Shown here: positions 1 through 7,692 of the stretch, one piece after another
Position numbering within the stretch: the stretch's first letter is position 1
Layout: each line of letters starts with the position of its first letter
From: Opitutus sp. GAS368
Lineage (GTDB): Bacteria > Verrucomicrobiota > Verrucomicrobiia > Chthoniobacterales > Chthoniobacteraceae
DNA length: 44,926 nucleotides
Direction of reading: 5' to 3'
Assembly: GCA_943329925.2 (NCBI GenBank)
Contig: CALQFT020000010.1
Span: 1-44,926 of the forward strand
Translations under genes and position numbers: made by a program
The notes under the pieces: model-generated
Seen by the model: only the letters and a program-made list of their open reading frames with translations
Told to the model about the DNA's origin: nothing
Databases searched by the model: none

Positions 1-51
1 CACTTTGCTAGTCGGCCTAGCGCCGGGTCTGTCTGGTACTTTTCCGTGGTA

Positions 52-1662
52 TCATTTAACCCGAGGTTTGAGCTTTGTTTGGAGGGCGCGGTCGAGCTCT
101 GATTTTACGCTCGCAAGCCCGCAGGGAGTCGCAGGGCCTTCCAAGTTTAGAAGGATTTGACCGTCAGATTGGACGACAAAAATCGAGGTGCTCAGGCTCG
201 GCGCACAAAGTTTAGGAATGCAATTGCCCGCCCAGTCCATGAGCACGGGACAGCTTGTGCCATCGCGGATGAGTGATCGCACCGCCCAGCGCAATGGGGT
301 TGGAACGCTTTGCACTGCGGCGAGGCCAAAAATATCAACCTGCTCGCCGTACGCATCGACCACAGGCTTAACCCAACCAGCGATGTTTCCGGTACCGCCC
401 CTGCTGGCCGCAACGAGGTATAGCGGCCTCGGGCGCGGGAACCGGATTTCGTGTTTGATGCTGTGTTGATCCTCGAGTGTGAACTCCGGGCAGCGTACCG
501 GTTCCGCTGCATTCAGGATGCAGAGTGGGGCAAGCATGATGATTGCTGTCGCTCGTCCGCGCCAATGTACGGGCTTTCCAATCCAATAGCGTGCAGCCCC
601 GTACCATTGGTTGAGTAGGAGTAATGCGACGCTGAGGGGATGCAACAGAACAGAACTTAGGGGGTGCTTAAAACGCAAAGCCAGGGCGCCACGCGTGGCA
701 TAGCTCAAAGCAAGTGCAAGGAGAGCCCAAAGCGCCGAGACGCGGTTTAGTCCAGTGCTTAGGAGTGCAACCGCTGGAAACACCTGTCCGAAAAACAACA
801 AAATGCTGAATGGCAAAAAAGACCGCGGCGCCGCCAATCCCTCATGCGCCGTCTTTGCGAATCCTCGCCATACCTCTCCAGCGCTGGAGTACATCCGACA
901 GAGACTAACATCAGTGAGATCGCTGAGATCCGTAATGCGTCCCGCATTCCTCATCGCACGAGCCATACCAATCCCCTCGTGGAAACTGCCCTTAACTTGC
1001 GAGTGGCCGCCCATCCTCAAATAGACTTCCCGCCGGAAAGCCATGAACTGCCCGCAGGCGGCTGCGAGACTTGGGCTAGTGGAGGCTCGCATGCGTTGCA
1101 AGGGGAGGAATCCCACGAGCACAAAATGGATCAGCGGCACAAACATGACTTCCCAGAGCGACTCCACCCGCTGCCATGGGACGCCACTGAGCAGGTCCAA
1201 GTCTGGGCGCAGAAACGCAGAGCAAATCCGGGCTAAAGAATCTCCTGCACGAAGACGTACGTCGGCGTCTATAAATAGAAGTAGATCGCCTTTTGCCCGC
1301 TGTGCTAAGTTCCAGCAACCAAACGGTTTTCCAGCCCATCCTGAGGGCAGCGTCGCCCCTGCTACAAGAGAAACCCTTGGGTCCCGAACGCTAAGTGCCC
1401 GCACTATACTGGCCGTGTCATCGGTGGATCCATCATCCCAAACAAGAACCTCCAATTCCACGCCACTACAAGCCAGCACGGATTCTATCACCATCCGAAT
1501 GTTCGCTTCTTCGTTGCGCGCGGGAATGAGGACAGAAACAGATGGAAGTCGCCTCATCGCCGGGGAGGGCAAGGGTGCCAGGCGCTTGAGGTTTGTTGCA
1601 ACCAAAGCCGCTGGCACTGCAGCCGCTACGCAGCTAAAGATCAGCCACCCGGGATGCATCAT
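52..1662 (-). CDS. Family 2 glycosyltransferase (CrtQ/CruC-like) fused to a thioredoxin-like domain
   Basis: Last gene of the carotenoid operon. Residues 1-25 form a membrane anchor. A GT-A fold follows, with the nucleotide-sugar motif DDGSTDDT starting at D76 and the metal-binding IDAD at 131-134. Several hydrophobic segments between about 285 and 360 resemble membrane-bound carotenoid glycosyltransferases such as CrtQ, which glycosylate a carotenoid carboxylate. After about residue 375 there is a further hydrophobic segment that reads like a signal sequence, then roughly 145 residues resembling a YtfJ-type thioredoxin fold without a CxxC pair. This tail is not part of the usual family and accounts for the 536-residue length. 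The start overlaps the acyltransferase stop (ATGA), implying translational coupling. Pathway role is inferred from family and neighbours; identification of the tail is tentative. Confidence 0.8.
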   Translation of the reverse strand: MMHPGWLIFSCVAAAVPAALVATNLKRLAPLPSPAMRRLPSVSVLIPARNEEANIRMVIESVLACSGVELEVLVWDDGSTDDTASIVRALSVRDPRVSLVAGATLPSGWAGKPFGCWNLAQRAKGDLLLFIDADVRLRAGDSLARICSAFLRPDLDLLSGVPWQRVESLWEVMFVPLIHFVLVGFLPLQRMRASTSPSLAAACGQFMAFRREVYLRMGGHSQVKGSFHEGIGMARAMRNAGRITDLSDLTDVSLCRMYSSAGEVWRGFAKTAHEGLAAPRSFLPFSILLFFGQVFPAVALLSTGLNRVSALWALLALALSYATRGALALRFKHPLSSVLLHPLSVALLLLNQWYGAARYWIGKPVHWRGRATAIIMLAPLCILNAAEPVRCPEFTLEDQHSIKHEIRFPRPRPLYLVAASRGGTGNIAGWVKPVVDAYGEQVDIFGLAAVQSVPTPLRWAVRSLIRDGTSCPVLMDWAGNCIPKLCAPSLSTSIFVVQSDGQILLNLEGPATPCGLASVKSELDRALQTKLKPRVK

Positions 1663-2405
1663 AAATTTCCGTGGTTGAGGTTAACGGATGTTCCAGTAAT
1701 CGCGGCTTTAAATTTGCGCCACAGGTCGTAGGGAAATGATGCTCCCCCGTGGCCGGAAAGCAGTGGCGTGAATAACCCGGGAGCGCGAACGCATACAGCA
1801 TCCTTCAGAGCGTCCTGATTGGCTTCCATGGCCTGCTCCAAAGCGGACTGTGCTGAGTGCGCATTGGCACCAAGTTGGGTGCCTTTTTGCGAAGTGCCGA
1901 AGCGGATGAAAATCTCTGGATGGCGCTCCTGGCCGAAGGTGTATTCAAAAGAAAGTGGGATAAAGACGGCCTCAGGCAACCGCGTTGCGAGGTGCGAGAG
2001 TCCTGGAGCAAAGCGCACAGGGCGTTCCCGAATATCGGCGAATCGACCCTGGGGGGTAAGCCATAGCATGGATCCTTGCCGGCTGAGCAGCGATTCCGCG
2101 TTACGTAAAAAAGAGCGCGCGGCTAAATTGCCTCCCTGACGTACACCAAATACCCCCAAGTACTTAAAGAAGGAGTAACGCTCCAGTTGTGCTGCGTCCA
2201 TTGGGCCGTACTGGCGGCGCCCAGGGTAAAGGAGGGCGCCTAACCAAAGCATCAAAAGCGGGTCCCACCAAGAGGCGTGGTTGAGGTAAACGATCAAAGG
2301 CTGATGTGGCTCAAATTGTGGAGGCTTGCTGCCGGGTGCCAAATAAACGCCATGAAAGTGGCGCTTGAGGCTCCATTGAATGTAGCGCAGAAAACAGGAG
2401 AGCAT
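1659..2405 (-). CDS. Lysophospholipid acyltransferase-family protein (carotenoid acyltransferase candidate)
   Basis: A PlsC-fold acyltransferase of 248 residues from the chosen start. The catalytic HxxxxD motif is seen as N42-H43-A-S-W-W-D48, followed by the family's second block (TPQGRFADIRERPVRFAPG), which contains the substrate-binding Gly/Arg. In C30 carotenoid clusters such enzymes attach a fatty acyl chain to the sugar of the glycosyl carotenoid ester, the last step of staphyloxanthin-like synthesis; that role is inferred from position. The frame stays open upstream to a TTG at 2513, but this would overlap the preceding desaturase by 50 bp, so the ATG at 2405 is preferred. It overlaps the following glycosyltransferase by 4 bp. 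Confidence 0.83.
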   Translation of the reverse strand: MLSCFLRYIQWSLKRHFHGVYLAPGSKPPQFEPHQPLIVYLNHASWWDPLLMLWLGALLYPGRRQYGPMDAAQLERYSFFKYLGVFGVRQGGNLAARSFLRNAESLLSRQGSMLWLTPQGRFADIRERPVRFAPGLSHLATRLPEAVFIPLSFEYTFGQERHPEIFIRFGTSQKGTQLGANAHSAQSALEQAMEANQDALKDAVCVRAPGLFTPLLSGHGGASFPYDLWRKFKAAITGTSVNLNHGNL

Positions 2406-2463
2406 TATGGGTACAATTTCCCCGTGGGTGTCGGCTGAGGGAGTATGCGGGCTGCTCACGAGA

Positions 2464-3996
2464 TTAGGCGTGGAGTAGGGCGTGTTGATCTTGGTCGAGG
2501 GCGTCGGCCGCAATCCAGCCGCTCATCAGCGCCATCGGCATCCCCGGTCCGGGGTGGGCGGAGCCGCCTGCCAAGTACAGGCCGCGAACATCGGGACTCC
2601 GGTTGTTGGGCTTCAACGTCCCAGTAAAACGTCCGTGGCTGGCAAGGCCGTAAATCGCGCCGTTGAGCACTTGATATCTCTCATGAATATCCTGCGGCGT
2701 TAAAACATGTTCTGTGACGATACGGGACTCGATATCCTCCAGCCCCGCCGTGTGCTTTAGCTTGTTTAAAATGACGCGCCTGTAGTCGGGGAGCAGTTTG
2801 CTCCAGTCCTGCCCAGGTCGTAAATAAGGAGTGTGAACCAGCACATACAACGCCTCGCCCCCGAGCGGCGCAACACCCGGCTCGGTCCCTGACGGGGCGC
2901 AGACATAGCAGGTTGGGTCTGGAGCCGGGACGCCCTCAGAATAAATCGCGCGAAACTCCGCATGCGGGTCCGCACTGAAAACGAAATTATGATGAAGCAG
3001 ATGCTCGTATCGTTTGTTTAAACCGAGGTAAAGCACAACGCCCGAGCAGGCGGGTTCGTAGGAACGTCTTCGCTCAAAACGTTTGGATTCAACGCCCCCA
3101 AGAAGATCACGATGAGTGCGCACGCTGTCCCGGTTGGAGACGACAGCAGAAGCGGCTATTCGTTCTCCGGAAGAAGTTTCCACAGCCACGGCGCGGCCGC
3201 TTTCCACGATTATCTGAGTTGCAGAGACGCCCGTTTGAATGCCCACCCCTAGTTCCATGGCCAGACGCCGTAACGCTGCAGGAACGGCTGCCGTGCCCCC
3301 GATGGGATACCACACGCCCTCGCTGGATTGCAGATGGGCGATGCCGCACAGCACTGCGGGCGAGAGCTCGGGCGAGGAGCCAACGTACTGGGTGAAATGG
3401 TCCAGCATCTGCGAGACCCGTTCGTCCGAAACATAGGATCGAAGCAGGCCAGAAACGGTACGCCCCATGCGGATTGCGAGCACATCACTTAGGGAGCCGG
3501 CGCGGATCATGTCTTTTGGGGAGAACATGTCCAGCATGCTGCCGATGGGCCGCCAGAAAAAAACACGCTGCGAAACTTCGGCCTGCCGCGCCGCAAGATT
3601 CAAAAATTTTCGATACCCGATTCCACTGCCGCTGCCAGGAGCAAACGCCTCTATGCGATGTTCCATTTCGTAGCCATCGGGGACAAGATCTAGGGTGGAA
3701 CCATCGGAGAAAAAACTGCGCCATTGGGGGTCAATGCGGACGAGCTCAAGCTCGGATTCAAGTTGACGATGAGCTTCTGCGAAAATCTTCCGTAACACCG
3801 ATGGCATCGTGACAATTGTAGGGCCCATATCAAAGCGGAACCCTTGGTCCTGATGTACGGCTGCTTTGCCTCCTAGCCATGTGTTGGTTTCCAGAAGTCG
3901 CACTTGGTGGCCGCGGGCAGCCAATGTGCACGCGGAGGCGAGTCCACCCAATCCACCACCAATAACCACCACAGGATCTGCGCCAGATGATTTCAT
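2464..3996 (-). CDS. CrtN/CrtP-type carotenoid oxidoreductase (phytoene desaturase family)
   Basis: 510-residue FAD enzyme of the phytoene desaturase superfamily. The Rossmann dinucleotide-binding motif GGGLGG is at 13-18, followed by an acidic residue ending the second strand (LLETN). The C-terminal FAD-binding block reads LYLAGGSAHPGPGMPMAL, typical of the CrtI/CrtN family. Because the operon has a second family member plus an aldehyde dehydrogenase, this copy is the likelier CrtP/CrtNb-type oxidase that converts terminal methyl groups of a diapocarotene to aldehydes. Assignment between CrtN and CrtP is inferred. It overlaps the upstream aldehyde dehydrogenase stop by 4 bp. Confidence 0.82.
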   Translation of the reverse strand: MKSSGADPVVVIGGGLGGLASACTLAARGHQVRLLETNTWLGGKAAVHQDQGFRFDMGPTIVTMPSVLRKIFAEAHRQLESELELVRIDPQWRSFFSDGSTLDLVPDGYEMEHRIEAFAPGSGSGIGYRKFLNLAARQAEVSQRVFFWRPIGSMLDMFSPKDMIRAGSLSDVLAIRMGRTVSGLLRSYVSDERVSQMLDHFTQYVGSSPELSPAVLCGIAHLQSSEGVWYPIGGTAAVPAALRRLAMELGVGIQTGVSATQIIVESGRAVAVETSSGERIAASAVVSNRDSVRTHRDLLGGVESKRFERRRSYEPACSGVVLYLGLNKRYEHLLHHNFVFSADPHAEFRAIYSEGVPAPDPTCYVCAPSGTEPGVAPLGGEALYVLVHTPYLRPGQDWSKLLPDYRRVILNKLKHTAGLEDIESRIVTEHVLTPQDIHERYQVLNGAIYGLASHGRFTGTLKPNNRSPDVRGLYLAGGSAHPGPGMPMALMSGWIAADALDQDQHALLHA

Positions 3997-5489
3997 GTTG
4001 TTTTAAGTGCTTGTTTTCTAGTAGGTAAATTGCGGCTTATTCGTACCAAGTTAGTCAGGGCTCTGAGCCGCTTCCTCCAACTCCCCGAGTGGAGCAGCCC
4101 GATAACCGCCACGATCAAATCCGGTTGTGGCGTCGGGGAATCCAGATGTGGAGTCATCCCGCCGCGGCGAGTTTGGATGACCTTAATGCGGGTGAGTTCC
4201 AGCAGCCCCTCAGCCCCGCGGGTGACGCCATAGCCGCTTTTAGAGCGCCCACCAAATGGGACGCGAGGATCGGCGCTCGGGACAATCAAATCGTTGATGC
4301 AAACGATCCCCGCATGAATGCGGGTTGCGAGTTGCTCCGCTTCATCATGGCTGCGGCTAAAAATGGAGGCTCCCAGCGCAAATCCACATAGGGAAGCGGC
4401 TTGCAGAGCAGCCTCGTCGGACTGGGTTGCCATAAAGCCAATAACGGGGGCGAAGATCTCCTCGCAAAAGAGACGCATTCTGGGATGCGCTCCGGTGAAA
4501 ACGAGTGGCATGTCGATGGTTCCATCTGCGTTGAGGCCACCACGCAGAAGTCGTCCACCCTTGGTTTTCACATCCAACAGCAGTTCACATAGCCGAACGG
4601 CCTGTGCTTCGGAGAGTTCCTCGGAGATTGCGGCGCACTGAAAGTCAGTGAGTTCCTTTAGCAGCAGGACCTCGAGAGTCTCTGCAACTCCTTGTGCCAC
4701 AAAAACTCTGCGAGGGGCCATGCAGGTTTTGCCCTGATTCAGGGTCATCCCGAACCGCAAAGCACGAGCGGTCAGCTGCAGGTCAGCATCGGCGCGAACA
4801 AAAACCGCGTCGCAACCTGATAGTTCGACAACTGCCGGGATGGCGCGGTCGGCTAATGCGTGTAGAACGTCTCGCCCGTTTTCACCTCCGCCTGTGAAGA
4901 TGACTTTATCTACGGCACTCCTCACTAGATTTATACCAGCATCCAGAGTGTCGGGAAGGATTTGCAAAAGATCTACTGGAAGCCCGGCAGATGAGAGAAG
5001 CTCGGCAAAACCGCGGGCTGCTGGAGCCCATCCAGGCGCAGGCTTCCAGAGAACGGCATTTCCAGCGACTAGTGCTTGAAGCACTTGCGTGCCTCCGAGA
5101 AACAGCGGGTAGTTCGATGGCGAGATGATCGCAATGACGCCCATGGGCTCCCTTCGCAACTGTGTCTGGACTCCGCCTAGCCATAGGGGGCGGTGCGCGG
5201 CTCCGAACGTGCGTGTTCTGAGCAGTTTCGGTGCGGCACGTTCAAGAAAGCGGCAGGCCTCTAGTAGGGGAAGAATTTCTGAAACTAAAACTTCCTGAAT
5301 AGGGTGCGCGTTAGAAGCGGCTAATTTTGCCAATTCTGAAGCGTGTTCGGCGAGGGCATGCCTAAACCCTCGGAGGATCTGCAGACGCCCCTGCAGGGGG
5401 GAATTGCTCCAGAGGAGACCTGCTTTGCGTGCTTGTGGCAATTCCCTGCGCTCGAGTGAAAAATCAGTGGACGCGGGAGGCGGGCACAT
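3993..5489 (-). CDS. Aldehyde dehydrogenase (diapocarotenal dehydrogenase candidate)
   Basis: 498 residues from the ATG at 5489. NAD(P)-dependent aldehyde dehydrogenase fold: the substrate/cofactor site SPSNYPL with N125, WKPAPG with K149, the general-base Glu in VELSG (E222), and the catalytic Cys in NQGKTCMAP (C256) are all present. In C30 carotenoid clusters this enzyme (CrtNc/AldH) oxidises the terminal aldehyde of diapolycopenal/diaponeurosporenal to the carboxylic acid that is then glycosylated. The reading frame stays open upstream to 5861, but that extension runs into the preceding desaturase gene and has no ALDH similarity, so it was trimmed. No clear Shine-Dalgarno precedes 5489. 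The 248-bp gap upstream holds a large inverted repeat. Confidence 0.85.
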   Translation of the reverse strand: MCPPPASTDFSLERRELPQARKAGLLWSNSPLQGRLQILRGFRHALAEHASELAKLAASNAHPIQEVLVSEILPLLEACRFLERAAPKLLRTRTFGAAHRPLWLGGVQTQLRREPMGVIAIISPSNYPLFLGGTQVLQALVAGNAVLWKPAPGWAPAARGFAELLSSAGLPVDLLQILPDTLDAGINLVRSAVDKVIFTGGGENGRDVLHALADRAIPAVVELSGCDAVFVRADADLQLTARALRFGMTLNQGKTCMAPRRVFVAQGVAETLEVLLLKELTDFQCAAISEELSEAQAVRLCELLLDVKTKGGRLLRGGLNADGTIDMPLVFTGAHPRMRLFCEEIFAPVIGFMATQSDEAALQAASLCGFALGASIFSRSHDEAEQLATRIHAGIVCINDLIVPSADPRVPFGGRSKSGYGVTRGAEGLLELTRIKVIQTRRGGMTPHLDSPTPQPDLIVAVIGLLHSGSWRKRLRALTNLVRISRNLPTRKQALKTT

Positions 5490-5579
5490 AAGAGTTAGTG
5501 CCAGTACAGCGCAGGTGCCAATTCTCTGGGATCCGAGGTCGGGCCAAGGGCGGTGGTGGTGGGCGTCTCGGAGAACGTG

Positions 5580-5671
5580 TTCCACGCAAGTCGACGCCCC
5601 GCTTGGATGAACCCTCCGCGGTCCCCCCGGACGCGAAAGGCTCCCGTAACGGGACGCCGACTTGCGTGGAA
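5580..5671. repeat. Imperfect 21-bp inverted repeat inside the carotenoid operon
   Basis: The arm at 5580-5600 and the arm at 5651-5671 are reverse complements at 19 of 21 positions (shared core TTCCACGCAAGTCG). They are separated by 50 nt that contain further small stems, for example TCCCG-TAA-CGGGA at 5642-5654. It lies in the 248-bp spacer between crtN and the aldehyde dehydrogenase and would form a large transcript hairpin. No T-run follows, so a simple intrinsic terminator is unlikely. It may be a dispersed palindromic repeat or an RNA processing/stability element. Confidence 0.7.
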
Positions 5672-5737
5672 AGCGCAAGTCCACACAAAGAATACAAGCA
5701 GCACTGAGTTGGAAGTGATAACCATAAGATGAGATGG

Positions 5738-7321
5738 CTAGCAATGAGAAGCGGCTTGGACAGCCACTTTGGCGGCGATTGGTCCGCTGCATTGTTCCTG
5801 ATTTTCGACCCACGATGGCGCAACAGACTCCATCGAAAACGGCACGCGGTAGTCTTCGCAAATCAACTTCGCTGTTATCCGGGCGCCCTCATAAATGACA
5901 GGAAGGCCGCTTCCTGGATGAGTGCCTCCGCCAGCGAGGTACACTCCCTCCAGGTCTCCGAACCTGTTTCCTGGACGGAAATGGAGCATCTGTTTGAGTG
6001 AGTGGGCGAGGTTGAATGTGGCCCCAAGGTGAATGGAATAGGACTGCTCCCAATCGTCGGGAGTGACTATTTTTTCAAAGCAAATCCTAGACTTCAGTCC
6101 ACCAAATCCCGCCGCTTCTGCTGCGTCTAAAAGCTGATCTCTAAACTTAGACTTCTCCTCCACCCAGTCTATGTTTGCTGTGCGGTGTGGAACTGGGGCG
6201 AGCAGATAAATGGTGCTGTGCCCTTCCGGCGCGAGGCTCCGATCCGTGACACAGGCGTTCTGAACATAAAAAGAGGGGACGCTTGGCAACACCTTTAGAT
6301 CCTCGATTTCCTGCAGGTTTTTGCGGTACTCCGGCGATATCTGGATAGTGTGATGGGGCATTTCCGGAAACCCACCTTTAACCCCGAGATAAAGCATAAA
6401 GGTGGAGCAGGAATAGTTCTTCTCATCCAACTTCTTGTTGGTCCATTGGTTGCGCAGGGCATCTGGGACCAGCGTGCGCATGGCGTGGGCAAAATCTGCG
6501 TTTATCACCAAGGCATCCGAGGCGTAGCGCCCAACCTTGGTGCGTACCGCGACTACCTTTTTTCCCACGAATTCGAGTGAGTCCACCGACTCGTTGAGAC
6601 GTACATCCACTCCCATGCGCTCCGCAACTCGTGCCATTGCTCTGCTGACTTCTCCGCAGCCGCCCACAGGGTGCCAGACGCCATAGTCGTATTCCAAATA
6701 GCTCAGGATGCTGAACAAACTTGGACAGCGAAATGGGGACATTCCTAGATATTTACTTTGAAAGCTGAACGCCAGTCGCACCCGTTCGTCTGAGAAGAAC
6801 TTGTGCAGGTAGTCATCAACTGATTCCCAAGGTCGGATGTGTGTGATGGAAGCCAAAACCTCTTTCGCCAAAAGACTCGACCAGCCCAGAAAAGGTCTCT
6901 CTAAACAGTTGCGGATGCTGTTAAATTTATTGCGGTTATCCGCCATGAATTTCCGGAAGCCGCCCGCATCTTTTGGACACAGCTTTGCAATCTGCTCCTC
7001 CATGCGTACTGGATCGGCCGTGGCGTCAATTTGGCCACCCGCCCCAAATTGCACGCGGTACTGCGGGTCGAGACGTACCATTTCAACCTCCCTTCGCAGA
7101 GAGGTGCCAGCAACCTGCATGATTTCATCTAAAATCTTTGGATAGAGGAAGAAGGTCGGTCCTAGGTCGAAGCGGAAGCCTTTCTCTTCGATAGAGGAAG
7201 TGCGCCCGCCGACGGTGTGCATCTTTTCTAGCAGAGTGACTTTGAAGCCAGCCGCGCCAAGAAGAATGGCCGAGGCAAGGCCGCCGGGGCCGGCTCCAAT
7301 AATAACAATCTCGCGGGGCAT
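5738..7321 (-). CDS. crtN: CrtN-type carotene desaturase (phytoene/diapophytoene desaturase family)
   Basis: 527 residues, FAD-dependent. The motif GAGPGG is at 9-14, followed by the family block VGGRTSSIEEKGFRFDLGPT. The middle block EYDYGVWHPVGG and the C-terminal FAD block VYLAGGGTHPGSGLP are characteristic of CrtI/CrtN desaturases. It is the first enzyme gene of the operon and probably introduces the conjugated double bonds into the C30 (or C40) backbone. The C30 assignment rests on the accompanying aldehyde dehydrogenase, second oxidoreductase, glycosyltransferase and acyltransferase; no squalene, dehydrosqualene or phytoene synthase is in the window. The start is 43 bp after the small membrane protein gene, suggesting cotranscription. 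Confidence 0.83.
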   Translation of the reverse strand: MPREIVIIGAGPGGLASAILLGAAGFKVTLLEKMHTVGGRTSSIEEKGFRFDLGPTFFLYPKILDEIMQVAGTSLRREVEMVRLDPQYRVQFGAGGQIDATADPVRMEEQIAKLCPKDAGGFRKFMADNRNKFNSIRNCLERPFLGWSSLLAKEVLASITHIRPWESVDDYLHKFFSDERVRLAFSFQSKYLGMSPFRCPSLFSILSYLEYDYGVWHPVGGCGEVSRAMARVAERMGVDVRLNESVDSLEFVGKKVVAVRTKVGRYASDALVINADFAHAMRTLVPDALRNQWTNKKLDEKNYSCSTFMLYLGVKGGFPEMPHHTIQISPEYRKNLQEIEDLKVLPSVPSFYVQNACVTDRSLAPEGHSTIYLLAPVPHRTANIDWVEEKSKFRDQLLDAAEAAGFGGLKSRICFEKIVTPDDWEQSYSIHLGATFNLAHSLKQMLHFRPGNRFGDLEGVYLAGGGTHPGSGLPVIYEGARITAKLICEDYRVPFSMESVAPSWVENQEQCSGPIAAKVAVQAASHC

Positions 7322-7364
7322 TGGGGTGTTTACGTCGTGGGAACTTTGAGCTTCGGTAGGGCGA

Positions 7365-7568
7365 TTAAAGGGGCGTTTTCAAGCCACAGGCCCGCGCCAC
7401 GCACCAGCCGCGGGCCGCTTCGAAAAACATAAAAATACCGCTTCCAACTAAGAGTACCGTTGGCAGGGTGTGCTCTCGGAGAGGATAGGCGGAGCCGAGA
7501 CATAATAAGCCGCAGAGCCCTCGGGCAACGCGTCCGGCTGTGTTGATGTTGGGGTTGAAAAAGCTCAT
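7365..7568 (-). CDS. Small YgaP-like (DUF2892) membrane protein
   Basis: 67 residues beginning MSFFNPNINTAGRVARG, which matches the N-x-GRxxRGxxG opening of the YgaP-like transmembrane (DUF2892) family, with two hydrophobic segments (about 15-28 and 36-50). It is the first gene of the carotenoid operon, transcribed divergently from the carH-like regulator. The function in this family is unknown; here a membrane role linked to carotenoid production or light response is a guess from position. Confidence 0.65.
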   Translation of the reverse strand: MSFFNPNINTAGRVARGLCGLLCLGSAYPLREHTLPTVLLVGSGIFMFFEAARGWCVARACGLKTPL

Positions 7569-7629
7569 AATCGGCGTCTGGTAGTTGCGATTTTTGGTGT
7601 GTGTTTAATATTTGTCGAGGATTAATCTA

Positions 7630-7660
7630 GATATTGTTCATTATATTTGGGATATTGCTT
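7630..7660. promoter_or_regulatory. Candidate CarH operator: GATATTG direct repeats 21 bp apart
   Basis: GATATTGTTC at 7630-7639 and GATATTGCTT at 7651-7660 match at 8 of 10 positions and are exactly two helical turns apart. Weaker copies (ATATTTG at 7643-7649, GTTATTG at 7661-7667) continue with roughly 10-bp phasing. The pair brackets the crt -10 box. CarH-type MerR regulators bind tandem direct repeats spaced by about one helical turn, so this is the most plausible operator here. No consensus was computed. Confidence 0.5.
7640..7645 (-). promoter_or_regulatory. -10 box (TATAAT) of the carotenoid operon promoter
   Basis: The minus strand reads exactly TATAAT here, 72 bp upstream of the start of the first operon gene. 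At 16-18 bp spacing the upstream hexamers (for example TCAATA at 7663-7668) are poor -35 matches, so the promoter may need another sigma factor or activator. It lies between the two GATATTG repeats, so a bound repressor would cover it. Confidence 0.5.
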
Positions 7661-7692
7661 GTTATTGAGGTTCGCTTGTCTAGTTTTTTGCC

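Noticed and set aside
1043-1678. 211-codon open frame on the plus strand
   Set aside because: Antisense to the glycosyltransferase; Arg/Ser-rich product typical of the opposite strand of a GC-rich gene.
5490-5861. N-terminal extension of the aldehyde dehydrogenase frame
   Set aside because: It crosses the large inverted repeat and the end of crtN, has no ALDH similarity and is Arg/Ser/Cys-rich; the ATG at 5489 starts the conserved region.
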